Shown here piece by piece: positions 8,504 through 17,295 of a stretch of DNA of 55,311 bases (the first letter of the stretch is position 1; each line of letters begins with the position of its first letter). The stretch is from assembly GCF_014192475.1 (NCBI RefSeq), contig NZ_JACHXZ010000002.1, positions 835,407-890,717 on the forward strand, written 5' to 3'. A program made the translations under genes and the position numbers. A model generated the notes under the pieces. That model saw nothing but the letters and a program-made list of their open reading frames with translations, ran no database searches and was not told the DNA's origin. This stretch comes from Simiduia aestuariiviva (GTDB taxonomy: Bacteria > Pseudomonadota > Gammaproteobacteria > Pseudomonadales > Cellvibrionaceae).

Positions 8504-9175
8504 TTATGAAAATACAGTCATCGATAAAATACGACTGATATGGGCCAATGGTTTACCACTTTCCACTTGCCATTGATTAAACGCAGCTTGCGCCGCTTGC
8601 AAATCGCGCTTTGATGTAGGCATCTTACTGACAACGCCATCATAGATAAGGCCGGCGACCACGTCGTCGGTGAGCACAAAGGTGTCCTTGCCCACCATCC
8701 GTAAGAATCGAGCAGCCGATTGCCCACCCAGCTGACTGCCTTGCTTTTTTAAGAGCGCCCACAGCCCAACCACATCGTCACTTGGCCATTGGGCAATGAA
8801 TCGCCCGAAGCTGCCGTGAGTCTCGGCGAGCGCCACCATCATCGCGGCGTTGGCACGCACTGAGCGAATTTTGCCTAAATGCCGAATAATGTCCGGGTTA
8901 GTGGCCAAGCGCTCTAACTGCTCATCGGACATCAATTGAACCTTGACTGGGTCAAAGCCCCAGAACGCGCGCTCAAAGGCAGGCCACTTGGCATCCACCA
9001 TGGCGTGCTTTAATCCCGCGCGAAACACTCGCCTCGCCATTTCAGATAAATAACGATGGTCTGGTAACGCCAGCAATTCTGCGTCACTGCGCACCTCTGG
9101 CAGCAGAGCGGCTACCGCTTTAGCGCCACCCTTGTGGGTTTCCGCAATGGCATTAATGTCTGCGAAACTGCGCAC
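8504..9175 (-). CDS. DNA-3-methyladenine glycosylase I family protein, zinc-less
   Basis: Resembles Tag-type glycosylases (COG2818), which remove 3-methyladenine from DNA. The best-matching part is RVFRAGLKHAMVDAKWPAFE followed by FWGFDPVKV (about residues 49-79). The later helical segment with GGQSAARFLRMVGKDTF corresponds to the region after the active site. True Tag binds zinc through two Cys and two His at its ends; this 223-residue protein has no cysteine at all, so it belongs to a divergent branch and its activity is unproven. It starts with GTG overlapping the msrB stop by one base (TAGTG), which implies translational coupling to an oxidative-damage repair gene. Confidence 0.75.
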   Translation of the reverse strand: MRSFADINAIAETHKGGAKAVAALLPEVRSDAELLALPDHRYLSEMARRVFRAGLKHAMVDAKWPAFERAFWGFDPVKVQLMSDEQLERLATNPDIIRHLGKIRSVRANAAMMVALAETHGSFGRFIAQWPSDDVVGLWALLKKQGSQLGGQSAARFLRMVGKDTFVLTDDVVAGLIYDGVVSKMPTSKRDLQAAQAAFNQWQVESGKPLAHISRILSMTVFS

Positions 9176-9594
9176 TATTGATCATCCTTTGATTGCGCAC
9201 GATCTTGTTCATGCAGAATGGAAGCAGAGTTAATGCAATACCGCTCGCCCGTGGGCGCGGGTCCGTCCGCAAACACATGGCCCAAATGGCAGCCGCAATG
9301 CCGACAGGTTACCTCGGTGCGCACCATGCCATGACTGGTATCCATGATTTCCTTGATGGAATCCTTGGCGAGCGGCGCGTAAAAGCTGGGCCAGCCACAG
9401 CCCGCATCAAACTTGGCATCTGACTCAAATAAGGGCTTGGCACAGCACTTACACAGGTAGGTGCCGGGCCGCTGTTCATTCCAGTAGCGACCCGTGAATG
9501 CTCGCTCGGTGCCCTTTTCCCGGCATATCCGGTATTCCTCAGACGTTAACCGTTCGCGCCACGGGTCATCGTTATTTTTGCGTTCATCTGCCAT
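9175..9594 (-). CDS. msrB: Peptide-methionine (R)-S-oxide reductase MsrB
   Basis: Reduces the R form of methionine sulfoxide in oxidised proteins. The 139-residue single-domain protein has the two zinc pairs, C48/C51 and C97/C100, and the catalytic C120 in the [10 protein letters not shown] motif. CGWPSF (66-71) is the substrate-site tryptophan motif. There is no signal peptide, so it acts in the cytoplasm. The ATG at 9594 is the only reasonable start. It heads the run msrB, glycosylase-like gene, DUF1499 gene, and diverges from alaA with an 87-base gap. Confidence 0.96.
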   Translation of the reverse strand: MADERKNNDDPWRERLTSEEYRICREKGTERAFTGRYWNEQRPGTYLCKCCAKPLFESDAKFDAGCGWPSFYAPLAKDSIKEIMDTSHGMVRTEVTCRHCGCHLGHVFADGPAPTGERYCINSASILHEQDRAQSKDDQ

Positions 9595-9681
9595 AATCGC
9601 CCCCCAAACACAATAAGTGCGCTCTAAACGCGCATTAAATGATGTTTTATTTCACAAAATTGTACGGGCAGTCTACTGCAT

Positions 9682-10899
9682 ATGGACCACATCTATAAAT
9701 CCAACAAGCTCCACGGCGTCTGCTATGAAATTCGCGGCCCCGTGTTGGAACACGCACATCGGCTCGAAGAAGAGGGCCACCGCATCCTGAAATTAAACAT
9801 CGGCAATCCAGCGCCATTTGGCTTTGAGGCGCCCGATGAAATCATTCTGGATGTTATCTACAACCTGCGCAACGCGCAGGGTTACACTGAATCCAAAGGC
9901 CTATTTGCCGCCCGCAAAGCCATTATGCAGGAATGCCAAACCTTAAACATTCCCAATGTGGATATCGATGATATCTACCTTGGCAACGGCGTATCAGAAT
10001 TGATCGTCATGGCCATGCAAGCGCTGCTGAACAATGGCGACGAAATATTGGTGCCGGCACCCGACTATCCCCTGTGGACCGCATCGGTAAAGTTGGCGGG
10101 CGGCAACCCTGTACATTATTTATGCGATGAAGGCGCTGACTGGTATCCAGACCTGGATGATATCCGCTCAAAAATTACCGATAAAACCCGCGGCATCGTC
10201 ATCATCAACCCCAACAATCCCACTGGCGCGGTATACAGCCAAGAAATGCTGGAACAACTCGTCAAACTTGCCACTGAGCATAAATTAATTATTTTCGCCG
10301 ACGAAATTTATAGCAAAATTCTGTATGACAAGGCCGCATTCATTCCCCTCGGCAGACTCGCTAAAGAGGTCCTGTGCCTAAGTTTTAATGGCCTCTCAAA
10401 GAATTATCGCCTGGCCGGTTTTCGCGCCGGCTGGATGGTCCTGCACGGTGCCAAGCACAAGGCTAAAGGCTACATTGAAGGGCTTAACATGCTCGCCTCC
10501 ATGCGTCTGTGTGCCAATGTGCCCGCGATGTTTGCTATTCAAACGGCGCTCGGTGGCTACCAAAGTATTAACGAGCTCGTAGCCCCTGGCGGCCGCCTGT
10601 TTGAACAGCGCGAAGCCGCCTACAATGCACTTTCACAAATCCCGGGGGTCAGCTGTGTCAAACCCAAAGGCGCGCTTTACGTATTCCCTAAAATCGACCT
10701 CAATCACCACGCGATAAAAGACGACCAGCAAATGGTGCTGGACTTTTTATTGCAGGAAAAGATACTGATCGTTCAGGGCACGGCGTTTAATTGGCCCACA
10801 CCCGATCACTTTCGTGTGGTATTTTTACCGCGCGAAGACGAAATCACCAACGCGCTGACGCGCTTTGGAAAATTTATTGACCGGTACAGCCAAGACTAA
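9682..10899 (+). CDS. alaA: Pyridoxal phosphate-dependent aminotransferase AlaA
   Basis: Makes alanine from pyruvate and glutamate. The 405 residues equal E. coli AlaA in length. The PLP-binding lysine is K240 in SFNGLSKNYRLAGFRAGW; N176/N179 in INPNNPTG, D207 and Y210 in FADEIY complete the cofactor site. The substrate carboxylate arginine lies in FRVVFLPRED near the C-terminus. The start ATG at 9682 gives the conserved opening IYKSNKLHGVCYEIRGPV. The stop overlaps the next gene's ATG by one base (TAATG), so the two are translated together. Confidence 0.94.
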   Translation: MDHIYKSNKLHGVCYEIRGPVLEHAHRLEEEGHRILKLNIGNPAPFGFEAPDEIILDVIYNLRNAQGYTESKGLFAARKAIMQECQTLNIPNVDIDDIYLGNGVSELIVMAMQALLNNGDEILVPAPDYPLWTASVKLAGGNPVHYLCDEGADWYPDLDDIRSKITDKTRGIVIINPNNPTGAVYSQEMLEQLVKLATEHKLIIFADEIYSKILYDKAAFIPLGRLAKEVLCLSFNGLSKNYRLAGFRAGWMVLHGAKHKAKGYIEGLNMLASMRLCANVPAMFAIQTALGGYQSINELVAPGGRLFEQREAAYNALSQIPGVSCVKPKGALYVFPKIDLNHHAIKDDQQMVLDFLLQEKILIVQGTAFNWPTPDHFRVVFLPREDEITNALTRFGKFIDRYSQD

Positions 10900-11369
10900 T
10901 GAGCGACATTCACATCGATGATTTTTACAAAGACAGCGGTTTAATACTGAGCCAACTGTTTGCTTTTTTTCCGCGCCCATGTGCCGTGTACGTGGAGGAT
11001 ATCGCCGGGCCAGATACACCGGACGATTTTGGCTTGCACAGCCAGCGGCACATGGCGGCTTTTAGTGCAATGCTCTGGCTCGCCACGGCCGGCTACCTGC
11101 ACTACCAAGATACCGTTCGCCAAGAAGCGATCGACCAAGCCGTGTTAACCCACAAGGGATTCACATTGCTGTCTGCACTGTGTGAAGACGACGCGAGCAC
11201 CCAGCGAGTACAGCGTTGGCGGGACGAAAACCCAGACGAACTGCCCGTCAGCGTGGCACAGGAGCGTTTCTCAAACATTAACGTCATGCGCCAGTTGATA
11301 AAACACGGCACATCGGGCGAGCTGCGCCACTTTATGCTGTACCTGCTAAACACCTCTCGCCAGCACTGA
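10899..11369 (+). CDS. Uncharacterised protein coupled to alaA
   Basis: Not recognised. The 156-residue soluble protein has no signal or membrane segment and looks mostly helical. Notable parts are DFYKDSGLILSQLFAFFPRP at the N-terminus (about 8-27) and EDIAGPDTPDDFGLHSQRH (about 33-51). The second half is helical with LTHKGFTLLSAL. Its ATG shares a base with the alaA stop, suggesting a role near alanine or pyruvate metabolism, but the context is the only hint. It converges on the methyltransferase with a 10-base gap and no visible terminator hairpin. Confidence 0.75.
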   Translation: MSDIHIDDFYKDSGLILSQLFAFFPRPCAVYVEDIAGPDTPDDFGLHSQRHMAAFSAMLWLATAGYLHYQDTVRQEAIDQAVLTHKGFTLLSALCEDDASTQRVQRWRDENPDELPVSVAQERFSNINVMRQLIKHGTSGELRHFMLYLLNTSRQH

Positions 11370-11379
11370 ACGCGCAAAC

Positions 11380-12321
11380 CTACTCGATCGCGCTGGGCGG
11401 GCACTGAAAATGGATTAATTTGAGTGCCCGCTCAGCGTCGCGATCGGGGAAGTCATCGCTGGCGGGCAATCGCTCTACACAACGCGCAGCTGGGCACTCG
11501 CGCTCAAATGTCGATATCAAAAATTGCGAATCTAACTCTGGCGCGTTGAGACAGGCCAGCACTTCGCCTCCGTCCGGCAATAATTCGGGTAGCCGGCGCG
11601 CTAATTTGCCATAGTCTTTTTCCGCGATAAAGCTGCCCCGCTGAAAGGTGGGCGGGTCAAAAATAACGACATCGTAGGGCCCTGCACGGCGAATGCGCCC
11701 CCAGGATTTCAAGATATTTTCCGCTAAAAATTTAACCCCATCGAGCGGCTGGTGATTGATTCGATGATTGTCACGCCCGCGCGACAAAGCCCCTCGACTC
11801 ATATCGACATTGACCACCGATTGGGCACCGGCCGCCATCGCCACCACAGAAAATGCACAGGTGTAGGCAAATAGATTTAGTACCCGCTTACCTCGGCAGT
11901 GGCGCTCTAGCCACTGGCGCCCCGGCTCCATATCCAAAAAGAACCCAATATTTTGATGCGCTAAATCGTTGAGCTGAAATTTTAGGCCCGCGCGCAAGGC
12001 AGTAAATTCCGTACTTGAGGCTTGCTTGAGCAACGCCGTGGGCACGCCCGCCTGATAGCGATGCTGTATGCGCACTTCAGCTGCCAGTGAAAACGCCGCG
12101 TGAGCACTGAGCATTTCAATAAATTGCGGCAGCCAGTCAGCCGGCGGGGCTTTAAACAAGGTCACCAGCAACACCGGATCAAACCAATCGACGGTGATAA
12201 AATCCAACCCGTCGAAACACTGACCGCGACCGTGAAACAGTCGATAGCTATCTAACGGTCGCCCGGAAGTCTGTATTCGGCCCACTAGATCGTCGAGCGC
12301 GGCACCAATGGGATTACTCAT
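11380..12321 (-). CDS. Class I SAM-dependent methyltransferase, RlmI/COG1092-like
   Basis: Probable RNA methyltransferase. The C-terminal Rossmann domain begins around residue 110, with GFFLDM, motif I VLNLFAYTCAFSV (147-159) and motif IV FDPPTF (221-226), which is typical of the RlmI/RlmK group of 23S rRNA enzymes. At 313 residues it lacks the N-terminal PUA domain of RlmI, and its first 100 residues are unlike it, so the target is uncertain. The start ATG overlaps the upstream NAD-kinase-like gene by 8 bases. Confidence 0.8.
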   Translation of the reverse strand: MSNPIGAALDDLVGRIQTSGRPLDSYRLFHGRGQCFDGLDFITVDWFDPVLLVTLFKAPPADWLPQFIEMLSAHAAFSLAAEVRIQHRYQAGVPTALLKQASSTEFTALRAGLKFQLNDLAHQNIGFFLDMEPGRQWLERHCRGKRVLNLFAYTCAFSVVAMAAGAQSVVNVDMSRGALSRGRDNHRINHQPLDGVKFLAENILKSWGRIRRAGPYDVVIFDPPTFQRGSFIAEKDYGKLARRLPELLPDGGEVLACLNAPELDSQFLISTFERECPAARCVERLPASDDFPDRDAERALKLIHFQCPPSAIE

Positions 12322-13519
12322 CGTCTAGGTCTCCGTCGCGATGAACCTCACTTGCCGCGAGCGCTGGGTAGCCCAAGGGATAAAGCACCGCATCGCGGTA
12401 ACCGGTGATCACGCGTATGTACCCCGTCCAATCAGCGTCGAGCGCCGGGTCATTGGTATCGATCAACAGCGGCCGTCCATTGAGTGACTCCAATTTTGAC
12501 TTAGTGGCAACCACGACGACATTTTCACGCCCAATGTGACGCAACAGCGCGGGCCGCAGCTGCTGATTTCCACGTCCAAACACGTGGCCCTGCCCGCCAA
12601 TGGCCGTCAGCACCAGCACCACCGGCCCAGTGTGAGCCATGACCTGCTGCTCTAACGTGGTGGCGTTGAGATCCGTGGCGATCAGCTCGCCATTACGCAC
12701 TAAATCCACGCCCAATAACGTGGCCTGTAATCCCATGGATTCAGTAATGGCAAATGTGGTTGATCCCGGGGCAAATATGGCGAGTGTTTCAGGCGTCAGT
12801 GTTTCCGTTATCTCTGCCGCAATGTCATCGAGCACCAGCGCTTCCACTTCCCTGCCGCCCTCTTTCACTGCCTGCACATAGCGCGGTTCCGACGGCACTA
12901 GCAACTCGCCGTAATAGCGCGATTGCACACGGCCCTCACGAAATGCCTGCTCGTCAATGTCGCGCACCTCGCAGGCATCCAGGGCCACCAGTTCACCTGA
13001 AATTAATTGCTGTATTACTGCGGCGGCGGCCTCGGGCGCAATGGCATAAACGCCCGAGTGCATCTTGACCCCACTGGGCAAACCCAATACCGGTTGATCC
13101 AAGCCAACGGCCTCCACCATGTTGCGCGCGGTGCCGTCACCACCCACAAATAAAATCAAATCACACCCCGCTGCATGGCAGGCGCGCGCTGCGGCAATCG
13201 TATCGGCTGCTGACGAGGGCGTTTGCTCAGCCTGCCCTATTTCCTGCACCGCTAACTGGGCGGCGCGGGCCACAGCGGCCCCCATCTCTCCAGCAAAGCA
13301 ATACACATCCACAGGCAATCCCCGCAGACAGGTCAGCGCACGCAAGGCGCGCTCTGGCGCCCGCAAATCCGAATTCATCGCCATGGCCTGAGCACGCACT
13401 GCGTCGCCATCGCTGCCCTTCAAGCCCGCTGGCCCGCCCAACCCAGCGTAACTGTTCACAATCAATCCCAATTTAAATCGACGTCCAAGTGTCGACTGAA
13501 GCCTGTCGTTCATCAACAT
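12314..13519 (-). CDS. ATP-NAD kinase family protein (AcoX-like)
   Basis: Member of the NAD/diacylglycerol kinase superfamily. GGDGT (126-130) is the nucleotide-binding motif, preceded by CDLILFVGGDG; GLPSGVKMHSGVYA follows, as in COG3199 proteins. These are longer (about 370-400 residues) than true NadK, and their substrate is usually unknown. The first start, ATG 13519, has GGAGG four bases upstream; a second ATG at 13513 overlaps the pdxB stop as TGATG. Either gives coupling to pdxB. The middle gene of the run pdxB, this gene, methyltransferase. Confidence 0.85.
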   Translation of the reverse strand: MLMNDRLQSTLGRRFKLGLIVNSYAGLGGPAGLKGSDGDAVRAQAMAMNSDLRAPERALRALTCLRGLPVDVYCFAGEMGAAVARAAQLAVQEIGQAEQTPSSAADTIAAARACHAAGCDLILFVGGDGTARNMVEAVGLDQPVLGLPSGVKMHSGVYAIAPEAAAAVIQQLISGELVALDACEVRDIDEQAFREGRVQSRYYGELLVPSEPRYVQAVKEGGREVEALVLDDIAAEITETLTPETLAIFAPGSTTFAITESMGLQATLLGVDLVRNGELIATDLNATTLEQQVMAHTGPVVLVLTAIGGQGHVFGRGNQQLRPALLRHIGRENVVVVATKSKLESLNGRPLLIDTNDPALDADWTGYIRVITGYRDAVLYPLGYPALAASEVHRDGDLDDE

Positions 13520-14682
13520 TGAACCTCCACCGGTTCGGCAAAGCCCAGCGCCCTGATCATCGTTTCAACCCGGTCTCCCCTATGCTCGGATGCCCAGCGA
13601 AAATGCCGAAACTCTCGGCGCTCTGGGTAGTGTTTGCGCAACAAATCAAAACCGCGCCGCAGATGGGTCTCGGGGTCATCGCTCTGCTGTGCTTGCGCCA
13701 CCAATTCACGCAACCGACGATCGTCGCCGGCAAGGTCATAGGCCTCGCACATCACCTTGCGCACCTGTTGCCATTCAGCCGCTGTCATTCGAGGGACGTC
13801 GACGGTCGCCACTGGCGCTAGCTCGCCGGACTCACCGGCCAGCGCAATGGTTTGTCCCCAATAATTGGCCAAGGCCTCGCATACCATTTTGGTACCCATG
13901 ACTTTGCCGTCGTAGGAATACCCCGCGATGTGGGGCGTGCCGATGGCGGCTCGGTGTAACAGCGCAGGGTCGAGCCAAGGCTCGTGTTCCCAAACGTCCA
14001 GCACCCATCGCACGTCGGGGCGCACGTCGGCCACGCTTAATAGTGTTTTGTTGCAAATAACAGGGCCCCGCCCCGCGCTGATTAATACCGCGCCATGGGG
14101 CAGACGCCTCAACAAGTCTTCGGAAATCATATGGCGTGTGGGGTGTGTGCCGGTTGTCGTCAGTGGCGCATGCAAGCACACGATGTCCGATTCAAAGATG
14201 GATGTCAGCGGCGCGCTAACCGGCAGCGAGCCTTCGGGCAGCAAAGGGTCGTACCCCGCCACCTCAGCCCCCAGCGCAGCCAAACGACGAAACACTCGCC
14301 CTCCCACATTGCCGCAACCCACAATACCTACCTTGCGCCCCTGCCAATTGACATCCAACAGTGCCAACGCAGTTAGCACGTATTCCACCACACTGTTGGC
14401 ATTGCAACCCGGCGCGTTGGTATAAGGAATACGCTGACCATTGAGCCAACTGGTATCGAGATGATCGATGCCTATGGTGCAGGTGCCCACAAATTCCACG
14501 GCGCTGTGGTTCAACAAGGCCGCGTTTACCTGCGTCACGGAGCGAACGATTAAGGCATGGGCATCGATCACATCCGGCGCACTCAAACGGCGGCCGGAAA
14601 ATCGTTGGACCTGCCCCAGCTGGCCAAAATATTCTTCGGCCAGCGGCACGTTTTCATCCACTAAGATTTTTTTACGCATCAT
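13513..14682 (-). CDS. pdxB: Erythronate-4-phosphate dehydrogenase PdxB
   Basis: Oxidises 4-phospho-D-erythronate in the DXP-dependent pathway to pyridoxal phosphate. The 389 residues follow the D-2-hydroxyacid dehydrogenase plan: catalytic domain, NAD-binding domain with GCGNVG (122-127), active-site R205 in ISAGRGPV, the acidic DVWEHEP motif (229-235) and H251 in GTPHIAGYS, then the PdxB-specific dimerisation tail (from about residue 290). The start is the ATG at 14682. The product of this vitamin pathway serves AlaA nearby, although they are on opposite strands. The 3' end runs into the NAD-kinase-like gene. Confidence 0.95.
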   Translation of the reverse strand: MMRKKILVDENVPLAEEYFGQLGQVQRFSGRRLSAPDVIDAHALIVRSVTQVNAALLNHSAVEFVGTCTIGIDHLDTSWLNGQRIPYTNAPGCNANSVVEYVLTALALLDVNWQGRKVGIVGCGNVGGRVFRRLAALGAEVAGYDPLLPEGSLPVSAPLTSIFESDIVCLHAPLTTTGTHPTRHMISEDLLRRLPHGAVLISAGRGPVICNKTLLSVADVRPDVRWVLDVWEHEPWLDPALLHRAAIGTPHIAGYSYDGKVMGTKMVCEALANYWGQTIALAGESGELAPVATVDVPRMTAAEWQQVRKVMCEAYDLAGDDRRLRELVAQAQQSDDPETHLRRGFDLLRKHYPERREFRHFRWASEHRGDRVETMIRALGFAEPVEVQC

Positions 14683-14687
14683 GTGTG

Positions 14688-15611
14688 TTATTTGCCTGCC
14701 TGCAACTTGACAACCTTGTCGAGTTTTTTAGTTAAGCGCCCCAACCCTAAGCGCTGCAACAACGCGGCTGCGTCGGTAAAGTTTATCTCGCGGGGCTGTA
14801 AAGTTTGACCAGCCGCCAATAGATCCACATCACACACAATAGCGGCCAGCTGTTGTGCAAGCGCAATTTGATCGGCATGTTCCGCAAGCTTTGCCGCCAT
14901 ACCCTTGGCGCCGCGAAACGTCATTGATGCAAAGCGGTTAGGCTCTGCCATTAACGCAGCCAGTGACAGCTTGTTGGCCAACATCTGTGCGGCGGTTTTT
15001 TTACCCACGCCGGGGACACCGGGAATGTCATCGCTGGCGTCGCCCACCAAGGCCAAATAATCCACCATTTGCTCGGGCCAAACGCCAAATTTTTCAAAGA
15101 TATCGCCACGATAAAGTTGAACATCGGCGGCGTAGTCCCAGAGGTAATCCTGCTCACGCAACAACAACTGCCCCAAATCTTTATCGCGCGTGAGAATAGC
15201 CACGGGCTCGGGCTCCGCGGTCAAATGCGCCAGCAAACAACCAATTAAATCGTCGGCCTCGTATTTGTCACTGGCAAAACACGCAAACCCTAAGGCTGCG
15301 GCCACCTCTTGGCAGGCGCCGAGTTGAAAGGCTAGCGCCTCATCTGGCAGGGCCCGACTGGCCTTGTATTCGGGGTATAGCTGATGGCGAAATCCCGTTT
15401 CCAAGCTTTCGTCAAAACACACGGCCACTCGCGATGGCGCCTGCAGGCATAGGTCGAGTAAAAAATTAGTGAAGCCATACACGGCCTCAGTATCGTAACC
15501 GTCCTCACTCTGCCAGTTGGGCGGCAGCGAAAAATAGGCGCGAAATATATAAATAGAGGCATCGATCAGCCACCGATTCGCTGGCAGCTTAGATTTTTTA
15601 GTTATAACCAT
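14688..15611 (-). CDS. 5'-3' exonuclease / flap endonuclease, Xni-like
   Basis: Metal-dependent nuclease of the FEN family, like the 5' nuclease domain of DNA polymerase I. Acidic metal ligands are visible in LIDASIYIFRAYF (about 15-27), DKYEADDLIG, LTRDKDLGQLL and DASDDIPGVPGVGKKTA, the last being the helix-3-turn-helix DNA-binding motif. At 307 residues it is longer than E. coli Xni (about 250) and retains the full set of acidic residues. It sits just 5 bases upstream of pdxB on the same strand, so it probably leads the operon. Confidence 0.88.
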   Translation of the reverse strand: MVITKKSKLPANRWLIDASIYIFRAYFSLPPNWQSEDGYDTEAVYGFTNFLLDLCLQAPSRVAVCFDESLETGFRHQLYPEYKASRALPDEALAFQLGACQEVAAALGFACFASDKYEADDLIGCLLAHLTAEPEPVAILTRDKDLGQLLLREQDYLWDYAADVQLYRGDIFEKFGVWPEQMVDYLALVGDASDDIPGVPGVGKKTAAQMLANKLSLAALMAEPNRFASMTFRGAKGMAAKLAEHADQIALAQQLAAIVCDVDLLAAGQTLQPREINFTDAAALLQRLGLGRLTKKLDKVVKLQAGK

Positions 15612-15916
15612 GGGTTTTCAAACGTAGACTGGAGACAGCAGGCGATTTCCGTACCGGCAGCACCCACGTGGCTGTCCAAAAAATGTGCTATTTGTGGGAT
15701 AGCGCAACAAATCTGGACCCTTGCATCCCAAACTTTTGACTGGTTATAAAAAGTTGGAATAACGCAAGTATGGCGCAATCATTGCCACTTGTGTACCCGA
15801 TAGCGAACGATTAACGTGAAGTGAGGTGCAACCTGAAAAGGCTAGCACTCTGCCCGATCAGCCAGGCGCGGAACACGGCCACAGCCTAACCCGTCGCCGA
15901 CTCAGGAGGTGGTTTT
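15612..15916. other. Divergent intergenic region with a candidate promoter
   Basis: About 305 bases between the exonuclease and the hypothetical gene at 15917. On the plus strand a weak -35 TTGCAT (15721-15726) and -10 TATAAA (15745-15750) are separated by 18 bases; TTGACT at 15736-15741 is an alternative -35. No gene is seen. Confidence 0.35.
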
Positions 15917-16615
15917 ATGCGATGCTCACCTGATCAATCTAACGCGAATGTGATCGACCTTTTCACTGGCAAACCGCTCTTAGAAGCGCAACGCGAACGC
16001 TTTATTCGCATTTCCCCTGAACTCGATGGCCTAGAAATGCTCTACGCCAACGATACCGACAAACAAAAGTTATTTAGCTTAAAGATCTTGTGTTGGGCGC
16101 TGCGTGAAAACGGCGAGGTTGTTGGGCTAGTGCCCTGGCTCGACAAAATCATCGCCTGCCCCGATATCGACGACCCACTCAACGGCAAATTTGAGGGGTA
16201 TTATGATCCCGGTCTTGAAGACATCTTCTTTGATGCCCCCATTCACAAGGTGGTAGAGCTGGAATCGGCTGCGGAATACTACGAAAGCAGCGCAGAAACG
16301 CCCGACGCCATCGTGCAGGAAATCCCAGACACCATTGGCACCCACGCCGTGCTCTCTGAGCGGGGATCTCACAGCATGACGCTGTCAGAGGTTGTGAGCT
16401 GGCGACTCTACTTTGATGGACACATTAGCGGCATGCTGGTGGATCCCGACAAAGTGGCGAGCACGCCAGTCTTGCCCGGCGACGACTGTTTGTTTACCGC
16501 AGAGGACTGCCCCATCTTTCGCTACTATTTTCAGCATCAAATCGCCAACAAAATTAAAGCCCAAGACCCAGAGGCCATAGCCGCCATTTCTGCATTGGTG
16601 GACGATGGCGGCTAG
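15917..16615 (+). CDS. Uncharacterised acidic protein
   Basis: Not recognised. The 232-residue protein is strongly acidic, has no signal peptide or membrane helix, and looks globular. A segment in the middle (NGKFEGYYDPGLEDIFFDAP, about 91-110) and a late DDCLFTAEDCPIFRYYFQHQ (about 190-209) are the most distinctive. An excellent ribosome site, AGGAGGT, lies six bases before the ATG, so the gene is clearly expressed. It stands alone between the exonuclease operon and tusA. Confidence 0.8.
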   Translation: MRCSPDQSNANVIDLFTGKPLLEAQRERFIRISPELDGLEMLYANDTDKQKLFSLKILCWALRENGEVVGLVPWLDKIIACPDIDDPLNGKFEGYYDPGLEDIFFDAPIHKVVELESAAEYYESSAETPDAIVQEIPDTIGTHAVLSERGSHSMTLSEVVSWRLYFDGHISGMLVDPDKVASTPVLPGDDCLFTAEDCPIFRYYFQHQIANKIKAQDPEAIAAISALVDDGG

Positions 16616-16661
16616 TGCATGCATGGCTAGTACGCGAGTCTTAGGCGCTTGTGGTATTGCG

Positions 16662-16913
16662 CTAGGCCTTCACCAACAAATAGAAATAGCTATCGCCAAC
16701 GATGGCTTTTTCTTCCAGCTCATGCCCCAAAAACTGGCAAAATTTGGGGATATCTCGCTCGGTTGAAGGGTCAGTGGCAATAACCAATACTCGCTCGCCT
16801 GCGACAGCTTTGCGCATCACATTGTGCAGCATCATTACAGGTTCTGGGCAAAAGAGCCCGCTCGCGTCCAACTCATGCTGTGCACGCTGTTTAAACTGAT
16901 TCAATTGATCCAC
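16662..16913 (-). CDS. tusA: Sulfurtransferase TusA
   Basis: Passes persulfide sulfur from IscS toward TusBCD in 2-thiouridine formation on tRNA. The 83-residue protein has the family motif around C22 in GLFCPEPVM, then the two-layer alpha/beta fold ending in SYFYLLVKA. It starts with GTG at 16913, with GGA eight bases upstream. MnmC, acting on the same wobble uridine, is encoded at 39.2 kb. The gene diverges from the ABM gene with a 93-base gap. Confidence 0.93.
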   Translation of the reverse strand: MDQLNQFKQRAQHELDASGLFCPEPVMMLHNVMRKAVAGERVLVIATDPSTERDIPKFCQFLGHELEEKAIVGDSYFYLLVKA

Positions 16914-17006
16914 TGTTAGTCCAATCCCATTGCGGCGCTTGAAATCCCGTGAGGCTCACCGTTTAATGGATCGCTTATCCATTACACGCACCTGTAGAGT
17001 CACACT

Positions 17007-17288
17007 ATGATACACGTTTTAATTGAGCGGCTAATTGCCGATGACATGGAACAAACCTACGAGCAAGCGGCCCGCTCCACCCTGCACCAAGCATTTTCTG
17101 CGCCCGGTTTCATTCGTGGCGAAGCGTTTACCGACATCAACAACCCCATGCATCGCTTCATCGTGTGTAAGTTTCGTACAGCGCGTGACTGGCACCAATG
17201 GGCAGAGAGCGACGCTCGCCGACTCATGATGAACCTTATTTACCCGGCACTGGCCGAACCAGAAAAGGTCACGCTGCTAGAAAACTAA
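17007..17288 (+). CDS. Antibiotic biosynthesis monooxygenase (ABM) domain protein
   Basis: Small ferredoxin-like fold protein of 93 residues. ABM proteins act as cofactor-free monooxygenases, haem-degrading enzymes or small binding proteins, and the sequence does not say which. The opening strand MIHVLIERLIADD, the helix with YEQAARSTLHQAF and GFIRGEAFTD followed by FIVCKFRTARDWHQW match the domain order. It starts at ATG 17007 and converges on rlmM with a 7-base gap, without an obvious terminator. Confidence 0.8.
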   Translation: MIHVLIERLIADDMEQTYEQAARSTLHQAFSAPGFIRGEAFTDINNPMHRFIVCKFRTARDWHQWAESDARRLMMNLIYPALAEPEKVTLLEN

Positions 17289-17295
17289 CGGGTGT

